A DNA stretch of 64,000 nucleotides from Portulaca oleracea (GCA_029582165.1 CM055877.1:36091249-36155248); one strand, 5' to 3'. Positions 21,812 to 34,012 are shown, numbered from the stretch's first letter. A program made the numbers and translations. Notes: generated from the letters alone by a model not told the origin.

Positions 21812-23155
21812 TGTTCGGTCTCGTTTCGAGCCAAATTCTTCTCTTTATTAGGGAGCTTTTATATGTTCTAACCCCATATTTTATTCGAATTATGTGATTT
21901 TTGTAGTTTTGTAGGAAAATAAAAGAGTAACCTAAAATGGAGCCAAAACGGAGCAAAACTCACCAAATAAGGGTGGAGGCAGAGGGGTTGCCCGCCCGAG
22001 CAGCATCTTGGCTCGCCCGAGCAACGTCTCTGGAAGGATAGCAAGATTTGCCGACTGAATTTGAGCCAAAAAGAGGAGAGACAGAAGGTCGGCTCGCCTG
22101 AGCAACATACTGTCTCGGTCGAGCCATGCTTTTGCACAACGACCATGGAAAGTTTGAAAAAATATGGCTAAGGCAACGAAGAAACAGAAGGTCGACTCGC
22201 CCGAGCAAGGGCCCTGCTCGACCGAGCTGTGCGTCTGAGCTGCCGAAGAGAAGTTGCCGACAAGACAGGATGCACCCGACCAGAACGCTGGCTCGCCCGA
22301 GCCAGGAAGTGGCTCGCCCGAGCCACTCCGGATTTCTGCGTATAGACTGGAAATGAAATGCTGCGTTTTGTGTAACAAACTTGGATCATTATAAAAACCT
22401 TAGCTGCGATTCCATTGAGGGATACCTTTAGCTTAAGTTTTAATTTGTAATTTGTGGTTTTAATTGCTTCTTAAGTAGCTTTTACTTTCTCTCTCTAAGG
22501 GTTTTTCTATTGCCTTGTTCTCCAAGTTCTTGAGATTTTGAGTGTAATCAACTTTTCTTCAAGTAATTTCAGTAAGCATTTTTCTTCATTTACTTTGTGC
22601 TTTGATTTCATTGAAGATTGTCATTCAAGGTTCCTAGATTAGCCACAAACAATCAATCTTTTAGTGAAAAGGGGGATTAAGGGCAACAAATCTTACTTGA
22701 AGTGAAGATTTGAGGGTCCTTAGTAACTTGATTCACAACTTTCTATTTTTTTCGGGGAAAGTTGCAAACAAAGATGAAGATTGAAGAATGGAGATCGATT
22801 TTGATTAGTCGTCGAGGGTATGGACTCAATTCTAATCTTGTCTACATTAATTAGTTGCTTTTTAATTGCTCTTTGCTTGCCTTTGATTTTAGTGGTAGTT
22901 TAGAGTTTTAGTAAATGTTCACTTGTTAGCTTATAGATTTCTTTACATTTATTGTTAGTAATTACTTGCTTGATTGTGTTCCTTCTTAATGGTCATGTTA
23001 GCATCATGATTAGGGATAGTTTAATCGCTAAATTTTCATAATTTAATGCTTTCCGCACTTGAGAACCTCTAACAAACTAAAAACCTAGACAAACCTCACA
23101 CCCATCCTCGAGTTCGACATCCTTACTTAGAAACCACGTTTTACGCAACCGAACA
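21812..23155 (+). repeat. 3' LTR of D
   Basis: 1344 bp, TGTTCGGT...ACCGAACA, followed by the AGGTT duplication. Four dyad pairs at 21-bp spacing are in U3 and the TATA box is at 22390. In the first 120 bp I count about five differences from the 5' LTR. Confidence 0.95.
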
Positions 23156-23160
23156 AGGTT

Positions 23161-24422
23161 AGGCATTCCTAAGTCAGTAAATAAGTGTCTTTCATTCATT
23201 AGGACGTCTCATATCGGTTAGGACACACAAACGTGCATTACAGTTCAGTCGCTTCTTGAGTCAGTATATATGTGTCTTACACGTTAGGAGGTATAAAATA
23301 TAGTCTAGAAAATCTAGGTCATGGGTTAGTCTTTGTTTCAGAGTCAGTGTGTAAACGTGTTTCAGTCTTTAAGATGTTTCATGCAAGGTCGTGTCATATG
23401 TGAGTCTTTTCTTGAGTCAACTTGTGTGTTTTTATAGAGTCTAATGTAAACCCATGTCATCGGTGATTCGTTGTTTGAGTCAACATGTGTCCGTGTAAAG
23501 CCAGATCAATCTGTATCTTGCATTTTTAGTTAGTCAAATGAAAACCTAGGTCTAGGATGAGTCTTTGTGTTAGTGTCTACATGCTGTGTCTTGCATTCTT
23601 TAGAAAGTTTCATATAAAGGTCTAGGATGAGTATTTGTGTTAACGTCTGCATGCATGTGTCTTCCATTTTTAGAAAGTCCCTTTTAAACAAAGGTCATTA
23701 GGTGAGCCTTTGTTTAAAGTTTGCATGTAAGTATCTTTCTTGCAGAATCTACATGTAAGTGTCTTTATTCTTGAGTCTTTGTTTTAGAGTCAACATGCAT
23801 GTGTCTTTTATTTTTAGAAGGTCATGTAAGGCCATGCCATAGGCGAGTGCTTTTCCTGTGTCAATATATGAATACCTAGCATTATAGAAGTCTCACATAA
23901 GGCCTAGGTCATGCAAACCCATGCCATGGGTGAGTCGTTGAGTCATTTTTTGACTTAGAATTTAAGTGCTTTTCATCTGTTAGGAATTCTCGTATAAAGT
24001 CCAAGTCATACGTAAGTTTGTGTCAAAAGTCATCATGTAAATACATGTTTCTTTAGAAGACCAGTTTAAACCCATGCCCTAGGTGAGTCTGTTCTCGTGT
24101 TGGCATATCATGTGAGTGGCTTTCATTTCTTTTTTTTAAGAAGTCGAGTGTAAACCGTGTCATAGGTTAGTCTTTCCGGGTCAACATATAGGCATTTGCA
24201 CTTTAGGAAGCCTCGTATAGATTTCAGGTCATGTAGACTCATGTCCTGCTAAGTCTTTTTCTTGAGTCGGCATATAGAAGTCCTGCTCATAGAAGTGTTG
24301 CATCCTGGGAAGTCCCATGTATGTCAATTAGCATATTCAAACTCAAGTCCAGGGTAAGTCTCTCTCCAGTCAGCATATAAGCATTGTTCTTTTCTAGGAA
24401 GTCCCATATAGGTCATTTAGGA
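23161..24422 (+). repeat. Leader of A2 resumed: 80-110-bp degenerate tandem repeats
   Basis: Continuation of A2 after D. About a dozen diverged units of the type 'aagtgtctttcattyttagaagtctcatataaggtcatgggtgagtctttgttttgagtcaacatg', with a spacing of roughly 80-110 bp. The inverted counterpart in A3 is 37500-38160. No reading frame survives. Similarity to the A3 leader stops at about 24422, just before the place where gag would start. Confidence 0.7.
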
Positions 24423-25592
24423 CATGGATGCATTGGGATCGGTTTTTCTTCAATTGCCTAGTGTCAAGGTCAAGGCATGAGCCAGCAATAAAAGGAATTT
24501 TGGGAGGGCGTGAAATTCTGCAACTACAATAGATCCGGGGAAATGACACAGAGAATTGCTGGACTAAAAAAGAATAAGATTGAGGATATGATCCAGTTAG
24601 GGAACTGCCCCTACTAAAAGCATCACAAAGGACCAAATAGAGCATGGTTTCCCTATGCGATGACAAGCAGGCGCATCATCAAAAGAAGCCTTAGAGTTAG
24701 CTACACTCCTCGTTATCAAGCATTTTGCTTCCGGAGTATGTTAGAGTTAAGAGTCAGTTCTTAATTCATGTCTTGAATTTAGTTGCTCTTATTGTTATTT
24801 GTTCAAATAGAATTTCGTGCTAGTACTTCTGATTTGAGTTGAAAATTCCTCTCATCCATTCACTATCCTTATAGACCAAGTCTGAAAATTCATCTTCTCT
24901 TATCCTTCCATCCTTGTCACATACGTCATTCCCATCCCTTCATTTCTTGAATTCAGGGTTAGAGAGATAAAGAGAGAAATTCAGAAGGAAAAAAAAAGAA
25001 TTAAAATAAAAAAGAGTGAAAAACTATAGAGTGGCCGGTTTGAAAACCTCATTTAGGAAAGCCGGGCAAAAGGAGAGAATAAAGTTGTAGAGAGAAGTCA
25101 GCCTGCACCTCACATCCAGTAGGTTGAGCAAAATGAAATAGTGTTATCACGAAATACCGAGTCCAGTAACCTCTTTAAAGTGAACACTCCTCATTAGAAA
25201 TGTCGCAGCTTAACCAAATGTGCCGAGGACAGGGGGCTTTCGCTCAGCCTTTATTTCACTTACCACATTATCCTCGTCTTTTCATCCAATCTCGACCTAC
25301 CCTTTACTACCCCTATCATCTACATTTCTAGCCTTTCCCATCAAACCTCAAAACCCGTTCATTCATTAAACCAGTCCTAAAAGGTTTGCTATGACCAAAA
25401 GAGAACAGGAGACGACCAATGAAGAAGTTGAAAAGAAAAGAGTGAAAAAAGAGAGATAGCGAAAAAAATAGAGAAAGAAGAAAAAGAGGAAAAGGAAGAA
25501 CGAAAAAAGACGAAGAAAGAAACAAAAAGAAGAGATGAAAAAAGGGAAAGAAACAAAAGAGGAAGAGAAGAAAAGAGGGGATAATAAGATAG
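24423..25592 (+). other. A2 sequence without recognisable genes
   Basis: 24423-24720 does not match the other family members and reads as broken frames on both strands; I do not recognise it. 24950-25320 resembles the 3' non-coding region of the family, with a purine-rich stretch followed by 'ccggtttgaaaacctcatttaggaaagccgggcaaaaggagag'. 25390-25580 is almost pure A/G. Confidence 0.5.
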
Positions 25593-26135
25593 GGTTTTTG
25601 GCTGGGAAAAATCTGTACTGAGGGCCTTGTGATAGAGAATAATCCAAAGTGACTTTTTGGCTGGTGGCAGTCTATACTTATTCGTTATTTTCTCGTAGCA
25701 CCCCAGACTGAAATTCCGGCACCAGAATGTTGATGTGGCAACCGAAGCACATACCTTTTTAATTAAAAGCATGCCACGTCCTTTTTTTTTGAAAATTCTA
25801 TTTCATCGTTAAACGATAAAATAGAATTAAAAAAAATTAACTTGACATGTTTTTAGTTCATTGCTAATTTTCCCCCCCCCCCCCCCGCATAATATAAGTG
25901 CAAGGTGAATAATGTAAGTTGAACGATAAAATAGAATTAAAAAAATTGACATGGCATGCTTTTATTTAAAAGGGCACGTGTTCCAGTTGCCATATCAGCA
26001 TTCCGGTGCCGGAATTTCAATATGGGATGCTACGAAAAAATAATGAATAAGTATAGACTGCCACCAGCCAAAAAGTCACTTTGGATTATTCTCAATCACA
26101 AGGCCCTTAGTAGGGATTTTTCCCAGCCAAAAACC
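25593..26135. repeat. 543-bp element made of two long inverted arms
   Basis: The left arm (25593 to about 25812) is the reverse complement of the right arm (about 25917-26135), with roughly 220 bp per arm and few differences. The ends are GGTTTTTGGCTGGGAAAAAT and its complement. A spacer of about 100 bp holds a C-run and a small palindrome. It resembles a MITE or fold-back (Mutator-like) element. The flanks (ataagatag, taataatat) are similar AT strings but not an exact duplication. The two mirror-image frames that share LPPAKKSLWIIL are by-products of the symmetry. Confidence 0.65.
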
Positions 26136-28424
26136 TAATAATATATTAGAAGGTTGAAATAAAGAGTCATGCACACTAGAAAAAATCCCATGGATCTCAA
26201 ATCTTCACCTCATCATCCATACAGTTCATCAAACCGTTCAAACCTTTAATAATCTTCTCATGACCATCTATTACCCATATATGAACCCTCAACTATCTTT
26301 CGAACCATTAAGCCTTCCTCGAGGCAAGTTGCGCTTGACAAACTATGACTAGCCTGATTCCACTTTGGATACGTAGGAAAACCTTTTGGGGGCCCGGCCA
26401 ATACCTTTTTCACTTTAGAGAGTGTTCGTCGTTGAATAAACTAGTCTTTGAGAGAATAAAAAAAAGAGATAATAAAAAGCTAGTCCGAAAACCCACCTGG
26501 GTGGGCTAGGCAAAAGGAGAGGAAACCCTAGATTCTATCGTTACCATCAAGCTTCCATTTTTCGTCAAACTTGGACATCATTCCATCAACAATATTCCAA
26601 GAGATGATGTCTATCTTTTTTTTTTTCCATCTCTCGTCCCTTTTTAAGACACTGGAGTGAATCAGGACTTCTTCATCCGGACTCCGTTTTAGGCCCATAA
26701 TATATCGATGGAAAGCTATCGATGTCTACATTAAGCTCCCAAAATTTGAAGTCCATCAGAGTTGTATTGAAGGAGTTATGATCAAAAGCGTGAAGGCACG
26801 CTCTTTTCTAGCCTTTGAACGCCTTCACCGCCTTGTGTTTATTCTTGCCGATGTTCCGAAGCCCCTTAGAAGGCTCGGGAATGGTCCGATAGATACGAAC
26901 CAAAAGTGAACCGATCCACATACGGTTCAGACACGATCATCCTTAAGCTTCTCTTTATCTCATTCATAAATAAACCCTCATATACCATCTCTTTCATGAC
27001 ACAGACATTCTTAAGTGTCTCTTTATCCCATTCATTGATAAATCCATGTCTTCCATTTCTTTCACCAAACACTTTCTAACCAACCTTTTGAAGCCTTTTT
27101 CATCCTATCCCACCCTTTGAGAACTTTTCAGCTCGGTCATTACTACAAGTATGGGGTTTTGTTCTTAATGGCCACTCTTAGCATACCTGAGTGCAGCTAA
27201 CTTCTCAGCAAGAGCACAAAACCGTCTACATCAAATCAGCGGCTAACTGGTAGCAACATACATGATTATTGGCAGACGCAGAGATAAGCTACTCTAAACT
27301 AGGGGCTCACGCAACCTTCTGTAACATCATTCAAGACATTTTTCGAAGATAGCTTCAAAGAGGGATACCTACTCCCTATCCTACATGGGCTTGCATTTTC
27401 ATTGACGTCCTAATAGTGGTCTCAAAAGAAAAAAAAGAAAAAAAAATTAAAAAGAAAAGAAAAAAAAGAAAAGGAAAGGAAAGGAAAGGAAAAAAAAAAG
27501 AAAATGAGAGGCTAACTTGAAAACCCTTTGGGAAAGTTAGGCAAAAGCAGAGATTGAGACTCGCAACTAAGGACATACCTCCATCAATACAACATAGGAA
27601 ACAATGCCTCCTTATGTGTTCCATGGTAGTCGGGCATCGCATCGTCAGTCCTCACGAAATTGGGGGCTAGCAAATCTCCAAAGTGCCCTCCAAAGCAATC
27701 AAGAGTCTACGCCAAACCAAGGGCCTGTCATACATTAGTATAAACTTGCAAACAATCAAGGTCTTCTGCATGAGCATTCATGAAGCACATCCTTCAGGCC
27801 TAGCGCCTCCATCACCATTCCCTGTCCCCTGGACCGAATGATCCTCATCATGAATTTTCCTGAAATTCCCCACAAGTGGCCTTGACCCTTAGGAAATCGT
27901 TGTCCTAGACAAACATTGTCTTAGGAAGTCATTGTCCTAGAAAAGCGTTGCCTTAAAAATGCATTGTCTTAGAAAATTTTTGTCTAAATAAAGAGTCGGG
28001 GGGTTACCTACATATAAAGTTGTATGTATAGGAGCATAAGCATCTTGTGTGTGTCCCGTCTAAGCATAATAGGTTTGCATTACATCCGTAATTGTGTTCA
28101 CGCAGTCATGTGTCAGCCCTCATTTTCCGAGGCTCAAGTCTGATCGTCCTTAGGGCTATCTACAATAATTGTGATAAGATTTGTCTCTTGCATGGCCTGC
28201 AAAAGCTGGAGTGAATGCAAAGATTCCTCTCTTTTCTCTAGTGTCTGGTCAGCCTAGGGGAAGAAAGAGCCTTTGTCTTTTTTTCCATTCTTGTTACCAA
28301 GGGCTTGAGCTTGCACATTTTCAAAGAGGGGTAGTCATTTCAAGAATAGAGCATCAAGTTCCCAAATAAGAGCATTTTCCCAATGATCATGCTAACATAA
28401 TCTGAGGAAAATAAGAGTCGTCGG
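26136..28424 (+). repeat. 3' non-coding region of A2
   Basis: No gene. It aligns, inverted, with 31500-33000 and 35650-36900 of A3: 'aagctagtccgaaaaccc...gggctaggcaaaaggagaggaaaccc' (26485-26530), the A/G tract 27421-27512, and 'gaggctaacttgaaaaccctttgggaaagttaggcaaaa'. The pattern A/G tract followed by 'gaaaacc..gg.aggcaaaagg.gag' occurs three times in A2 (about 25050, 26500 and 27520). Confidence 0.7.
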
Positions 28425-28612
28425 CGTCACATCTGATGAAGTCTCCAGGCATTGAATTGCCATTGAAAATAAAAATTCCAAAGTCACCGGCGGAACTCGG
28501 CGTAGTCTCATCAATAAGAGTCATCGACATCGGGTTCGATGTAATCTCAAGAATAAGAGCCACTGACATTGCGTCTACTGAAGCCTCACGGCATCAAAAT
28601 GGCATCACAAGC
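28425..28612 (+). repeat. Hairpin-repeat region of A2, first piece
   Basis: Units of about 35-45 bp of the type GAGTCAYCGRCA...TCGRTGAAGTCTC. The clearest hairpin is CATCGA-8-TCGATG at 28523-28542. The region stops at 28612 where A3 begins and continues in style at 41890. Confidence 0.55.
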
Positions 28613-30316
28613 TGTGGACATTTTTCCTCGCCGTTCGGGAATCCGAACGTCCACGTTGGATTGGGGTGTGATTCGGTGATTTGTGCTGGGGTTTAACCTT
28701 TGAAAACTGTTTAAGGAATTAATCGTACATTTCATGAATAATATCTTGTAAAATCAATTTCCCTTTACTTATGCATTTTATGAGTCCTTGAATTAAACCT
28801 TTAAGAGTGAACATCCACTTGTTGCAAACTCTTCTAAATTTAATCCAATTTGCTCATTTAAATGTTAGGCTTGGAAGAAAGTTATTTATGCAAATATTAT
28901 TTAGAAATATAAAAAGAATACCCTAAAGTTACATCGATACATTGTAAAACCATGTAAACCATAGTTTAGGCAAAGCTCGATGTGTTTTGGTTCGAAATGG
29001 GACTCGCCACCCAACTTTTTAAAGAGAAAAGCCAAGAAAAGCTAAGAAAATAAAACAAGACTTCGCCTGCGAAACCCAAGAATGGATTCAAGGGTAAGGC
29101 TACAAACTCGAAAAGTAAACTTTAAGAGTTCGCCTCTCACAAAAGGAAAGATTCTACTAAAAGTTTAAGAATGTGCTTTTAATAAAGTTTGGAAGGGAAA
29201 TGAAAGAATACTTTATAGGATTATTTCATTGAACCATGTAAAAAGAATAAAAGATACAAGATGAAAGAAGATACAGAATACACAATTATGTACAAAAAGA
29301 AGAGCACTTAAAGCTTACATTGCTACTTTGTTGGGAAAAGCCTTGCCTAGCCCTTTTGGTGCTTGAAGAGTCGTCTTTGATGCCTTTTGAACCCTCCTCT
29401 CAAAGTGCTGAAATGGATCAAAAGAATGATAGAAAAGATAGTAGACAAGAAGAGATAAAGAGGGGATGGAAAGGGATAGTAAGAAGGCTTTTTGTGGTTT
29501 TGAATGTGTTTAGGTTAGGGTTTTTTGTAGAGTTTGGGATGGATAGAATATGATATGTATTTAGGGCTTTTGTGATGATAAGAGGATGAATATTGTGATG
29601 GTAAGATAGATTATGGAAGATAATAAGGATGGTAGTAGGACGATATAAGAGTATAAGAAGTAGAGAGGGTTTATGAGATTTAAGAGATGAGAGATGAGAG
29701 AATTAGCAAGAGGAAGAATGGATGTGTGAGTTGATGTCCTATGAGTGTTGAGAGGGGTAGTATATATAGGCTTTAGGAGGGAGTGGATACATATGCACAT
29801 AGATGCATTCGTCCTTGGCAGTCAACAATGCAGATAACAAGGCAGTAGGGGGAGATGTATGATGATGGACGGCAGCTCGTGGTTAATTAATCACGTGTGG
29901 GCAGAGCTGCCAAAGCCGACCGGCCTTCAGACGGGGGGATGGATTTCCTCTCGTCCACGCATGCATGGACGGTGGTGTTTGGAGTCAACGTGCCTAGGGA
30001 ATAGGAGGTTCACACTGGGCAGAAATGGCATGTGATATTTAGCCTTTGAGAGTTGTTTTGAGTGTTTTTGTGAGGATTCGATCTCGTGACCTCTAGCACT
30101 TGCTCTTATGGCTTGCATGGCATGGCTTCCCTTATTTTCTAATTCCTAATTTTCTAACTAAAATACATAAAAAAGACATAATAAAAATTACATTTAGAAG
30201 TATATAAAATCTATGCTAATGTCTGAACTAGCTTATCGATCGACTTCTTCTTCTTTATTTTGTCCGTTTTAATATATGAATGCTATATATTTATGTGCCA
30301 AAATCCGGTGTCTACT
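28613..30316 (-). repeat. 3' LTR of A3
   Basis: 1704 bp, homologous to 40276-41869. A TATA-like CCTATATATACT lies near 29757-29767 on the minus strand. A short hairpin CGTCCA-8-TGGACG is at 29954-29973. The frames at 29320-29553 and its twin at 40941-41216 are conserved only because the LTRs are copies; I do not call a gene. Confidence 0.85.
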
Positions 30317-30333
30317 GAGAGCCCCCACTTTGA
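30317..30333 (-). promoter_or_regulatory. Polypurine tract of A3
   Basis: On the minus strand it reads CAAAGTGGGGGCTCTC directly before the 3' LTR. A2 has CAAAGTAGGGGTTCTC at the same place (59279-59294). Confidence 0.7.
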
Positions 30334-30541
30334 TTGAGTCATAGGATAGGACGAAAATCAAAGTAGACTTGATTTGATGGACACTGGTTAGGATATGACT
30401 TCGTGGCATAAAGCCTGGATATGATTTTAGATTGCAAAGCCTGGAGATATGACTTTGGAGTGCAAATCCTGGGGTGATGCCTGGAAGCTAAGTCCTGCAT
30501 TGCGGTTATGGGCGGCACGCACCTCTGTCGGGGATGATCTT

Positions 30542-31215
30542 GAGCAAGAATGATGCTCTACTTGAAGTGATCTCAGACGTCTGAGACGTCCTTACTTGAA
30601 GGTGTGGGTTGACACTTCGTCTTGTGTCGTTGTTGACGTTGATTATGTCCTTCAGGTCGGATAGGTATCTTTCGTGCCTAGAGGATGATGATGATGCTGT
30701 AATTCGTGTCTGACAGTTGTCCTTCGTGTCGGATAGGTAATGATGTTGTCCTTCGTGTCAGAGAATCGTCATTGGTGTCTGACAATCGTCATTCGTGTCT
30801 GGCGGATGATGAAGATTTTGTCCTTCGTGTTGGACAATTACCATTCGTGTCTAGCGAATGATGATGATGCTGTAATTCGTGTCAGACAACTGTCCTTCGT
30901 GTCGGACAGGTGATGATGTTGCCCTTCGTGTCGGACAATCGCCATTCGCGTCTGGCGGATGATGAAGATTTTGTCCTTCGTGTCGGACAATCGCCACTCG
31001 ATCGTGTCTGGCGGATGATGAAGATATTGTCCTTCGTGTCGGACAATTGCCATTCATGTCTAGCGGTGGAGATGATGCTTTCATTCGTGTCTGACAGCTG
31101 TCCTTCATGTCGGACATTCGCCATTTGTGTCTGGCGGATGAAGATTTTGTCCTTCGTGTCAGATAGTCGCCATTCGTGTCTAGCGGATGAAGATTCTATC
31201 CTTCGTGTCGGACAG
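30542..31215 (-). repeat. Tandem hairpin array 1 in 3' non-coding region of A3
   Basis: About 20 short hairpins in tandem. Most have an 8-nt loop that reads TTCGTGTC on the plus strand and a 5-6-bp stem of one of a few types: TGTCC/GGACA (for example 30971-30990 with six pairs), CGCCA/TGGCG (30940-30957) or CGTCA/TGGCG (with a wobble). Units are separated by 'gatgatgaagat' spacers. At the left edge a hairpin GAGCA-7-TGCTC (30542-30558) and a perfect 16-bp palindrome (30571-30586) occur. Long frames here (30838-31376) are repeat artefacts. Confidence 0.75.
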
Positions 31216-32930
31216 TCGATTCTTGATTGGATGCTAGCTTGACTTGCTAGAGTTGGATTAGAGGTTGCTCTAATCTTGTGTCTTAGTAATAAGAAACCAT
31301 GTCGGCCGATCTGAATGAGATGGGTTTTGGGCTTAACCACCCCCCAGTGTTGCGCTCTGGAGCGACGATGTGCCAATTTTCGCTTCTTTCTCCTTTTTTC
31401 TGTAGTTTTTTATTTATTTTCCTGATGTGCAGGTATGCAAGCGAGTAGTCTACTAGACTCCTACAAACAATGCTTTTTTTTTTTAATACAAGAATTCAGG
31501 TAATTATGCATATATGCATGACTATCGACTTTATGCATGACAACTGACTACATGACTTTGACACGACTTGTGGATGTAATGCAAGCCTATTATGATTAGA
31601 CGTGACACACATATGACATTTATGCTACTACACATGCAACTCTATATGCAAGTAACCCTCCGACTCTTTATTTAGACAAGGACTTTCTAGGACAATGCAT
31701 TTTTAAAACAATGACTTCCTAAGGGTTAAGGCCACTTGTAGGGGAATTTCAGAAAGATCCAAGATCAGTAACATTTTAGTCCATGGAAGAGGGAATGATG
31801 GTGGAGGCACTAGGCCTGAAGGATTTTCTTTCTCGAATGCTCATGCAGATGACCTTGATTGCCCGCAATTCTACGATGATGTATGACAAGCCCCCGGTTT
31901 GTCGTAGAACGTTGATGACATTGACCTTCTCTGGAGGACACGTGAGGGGATTTGCGAGCCCCCGATTTCGATGTGGATTGATGACATGAGGCATTGCTTC
32001 TTATTCTGCACTGACGGACGTCTGGTATGTCCCTAGTCTTGAGTCTCGATCTCTCCTTTTGCCTAACTTGCCCAAAGGGTTTTCAAGTTAGCCTATCTTT
32101 TTCTCTTTTCTTTTCTTTTCTTTTCTTTTTTTTTCTTCTTTTCTTTGCTTTCTTCTTTCTTTTCTTCTTTTATTTTTTTCTTCTTTTCTTTTCTTTTTCT
32201 TTTTTCCATTTCGAGACCACTATTAGGACACTAATGCGAATGAAGATCCAGGACCTTGTAGAATAGGGAGTAGGTGTCCCTCTTAGAAGTTATCTCCGCG
32301 AAATGTATTGAACGAAGGTCACAAAGGTAGCGCGAGCCCCCAGTTTAGAGTAGCTTGTTTCTGAGTTTGTTCATGATCATGTAGTTGCCAGTTAGCCTTC
32401 GATCTGATGTGGACGGGTTTTGCTCTTGCTTAGAAATGAGTCATACTCATGTATGCTGAGATTGGGAATTAAGAATATAGCCTCATACTTGGATTAAAGA
32501 CCGGGCTGAAAAAGTCCTCAAAAGGGTGATATGAGATGAAAGGTTAAGAAGGTTGGTTAGAAAGTGTTCGGTAAAAGAAATGATGGGAGAGGTATTATTA
32601 ATGATGGGATGTGGAGACACTTAAGAATGATGGTGTCTTCAAAGGGTGAAGGATGGTCAAATGGGATCAACATCATCTCTTTGGAAAAAGTTAATACAAG
32701 GGGATAAAGAGACACTTAAGGATGATGGAGTCTTGAAACGGTGAAGAGATGGTCAAATGGGATAGACATCATCTCTTGAGAAAAGGCTAGAACATGGTTG
32801 ATGGAATGATGTTCAAGTCTGGCAGAAGGAAAATGGAAAATGGAGGGTTAACGATGGCGAAAGAAATCAAGGGTTTCCTCTCCTTTTGCCTAGCTCGCCC
32901 AAGTCGGTTTTCGGACAAGCTTTTTATTCT
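31216..32930 (-). other. 3' non-coding region of A3, copy 1
   Basis: No gene. On the minus strand it is purine-rich (32095-32215 is almost pure C/T on plus), next to 'gctaacttgaaaaccctttgggcaagttaggcaaaag'. It is homologous to A2 26400-28200 and to 35216-36900. Confidence 0.65.
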
Positions 32931-32947
32931 CTCAAGGAGAAGTTTAT

Positions 32948-33660
32948 TCATGTGGATGACCACTCCCGTACCGGGGCTTTCCCCGATTTTGGCCCGATTG
33001 AACTCCACACATGATGCGTTGGATTCTCAGATGGACTGAACTTCCTGAGCGGTCTGTCTATCGTTCCAGAAACATCGACATTGACCTCACCAGGTGGTTC
33101 AAACTTAATAAATTGATTAGCGAATATAGGCATCTAACTTACTGCATTGTTGAGTCTGTCGATATGCGCTTTTATCTCCTGGATGACAGGGTCATCATAC
33201 AAGTTCACTTCAGCTTTGATTGGAACAACCCGACGGGCAGCTACTGGTGGTGGTATCTTCGGCTTTAGGTCATCTGTCATGTTGATGACCACTCCCGTAC
33301 CAGGGCTTTCCCCGATTTTGGCTTTACCTTTATCAACAATATGCACTAGGCTTAGAACAACATTGTCAAGATCTTCTTCGCCAATGCCCATATCAACATG
33401 CATATTGACACGCTGCATGGGTTCCAAGACCCCATTCAAGGTCTCCTGTTATGGTCCAATCCTTTTGTTTTGCTGCTCAATGAGTACCTGTTGCCTAGTA
33501 ATGTGTTCCTCAACATTCTCCTCTTATTGAATGGTAGCAACAATGATTGACCCTTCCACCAGATTGAGTTTTTACTCCAAGTTCTTAGCCTGTGCAGAGT
33601 CGACTTGGTCCTCACCATTGTTCTTACTTGCAGACATGTTCAATGGTAGATTGTGAGAAG
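32948..33660 (-). pseudogene. gag: gag N-terminal fragment of A3, copy 1
   Basis: Minus-strand coding remnant: MSASKNNGEDQVDSAQAKN..., a Gln-rich coiled coil (VLIEQQNKRI), GVLEPMQRVNMHVDM, VDKGKAKIGESPGTGVV, then MPIFANQFIKFEPP and PTHHVW. It has at least three in-frame stops. It then jumps to a repeat of the KAKIGESPGTGVVIHMN segment and stops, so the capsid core and all pol are deleted. It aligns with A1 gag 1772-2400. Confidence 0.75.
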
Positions 33661-34012
33661 CTTTGGACATAGGTGTCGATGGGATGAAGTTCGGGTTACG
33701 TACTGGACGGCCTAACGGTCATGTGATCCAAGCTGCACTCGAGTCTCCCATTATGACTAAAGGAAACAACGCACTGTTCAGAGATTGACCTCTTATTAAC
33801 CAAAACCCAACCCAGTAAATACGTGTATGACGTAAATGACCTATATGGGACTCCCTAAAACTGACAAATGCCTATATGTTGACTCGGGAGGGTCTCACCA
33901 GGACATGGGTTTGAATGAGCTAACCGACCTACATGGGACTTGCTAGGATGCAAGATTTCTATATGCCTACTCAAGATGGGTTCACATGTGTGATGAAGAT
34001 TATGATACGTAG
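33661..34012 (-). repeat. Leader end of A3, copy 1
   Basis: Homologous to 37343-37645. Similarity ends at about 33985; a short unmatched stretch leads to the internal LTR fragment. Confidence 0.65.

Larger units (their letters stand above)
9860..23155 (+). mobile_element. Athila-like Ty3 LTR retrotransposon D with env-like gene
   Basis: Complete 13.3-kb element: LTRs at 9860-11192 and 21812-23155, primer-binding site, gag, protease, RT, RNase H, integrase, an env-like frame after pol, polypurine tract. The LTR ends are perfect inverted TGTTCGGT and ACCGAACA. The 5-bp target duplication AGGTT flanks it (9855-9859 and 23156-23160). The host is the leader of A2, which continues across the insertion. 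LTR type, RT box and env-like gene all fit the Athila lineage. Coding regions have only a few stops and frameshifts each, so this is one of the younger insertions. Confidence 0.95.

Noticed and set aside
25328..25772. Open frames on the minus strand rich in Phe and Ser
   Set aside because: They arise from the A/G-rich tract and the inverted arm; the mirror-image frame at 25956-26138 shows the cause.
29320..29553. 77-codon frame conserved at 40941-41216
   Set aside because: Both lie in LTR copies of A3 and run antisense to the element. Conservation is explained by LTR duplication.
30542..31215. CRISPR-like array
   Set aside because: Repeats with spacer-like gaps, but stems vary, spacers are themselves repeats, and the context is a plant retrotransposon.
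30838..31376. Overlapping open frames with repeated peptides (SDTKD, ARHEW types) on the minus strand
   Set aside because: They come from the tandem hairpin repeats; three frames are open at once and composition follows the repeat. Not treated as a repeat protein.
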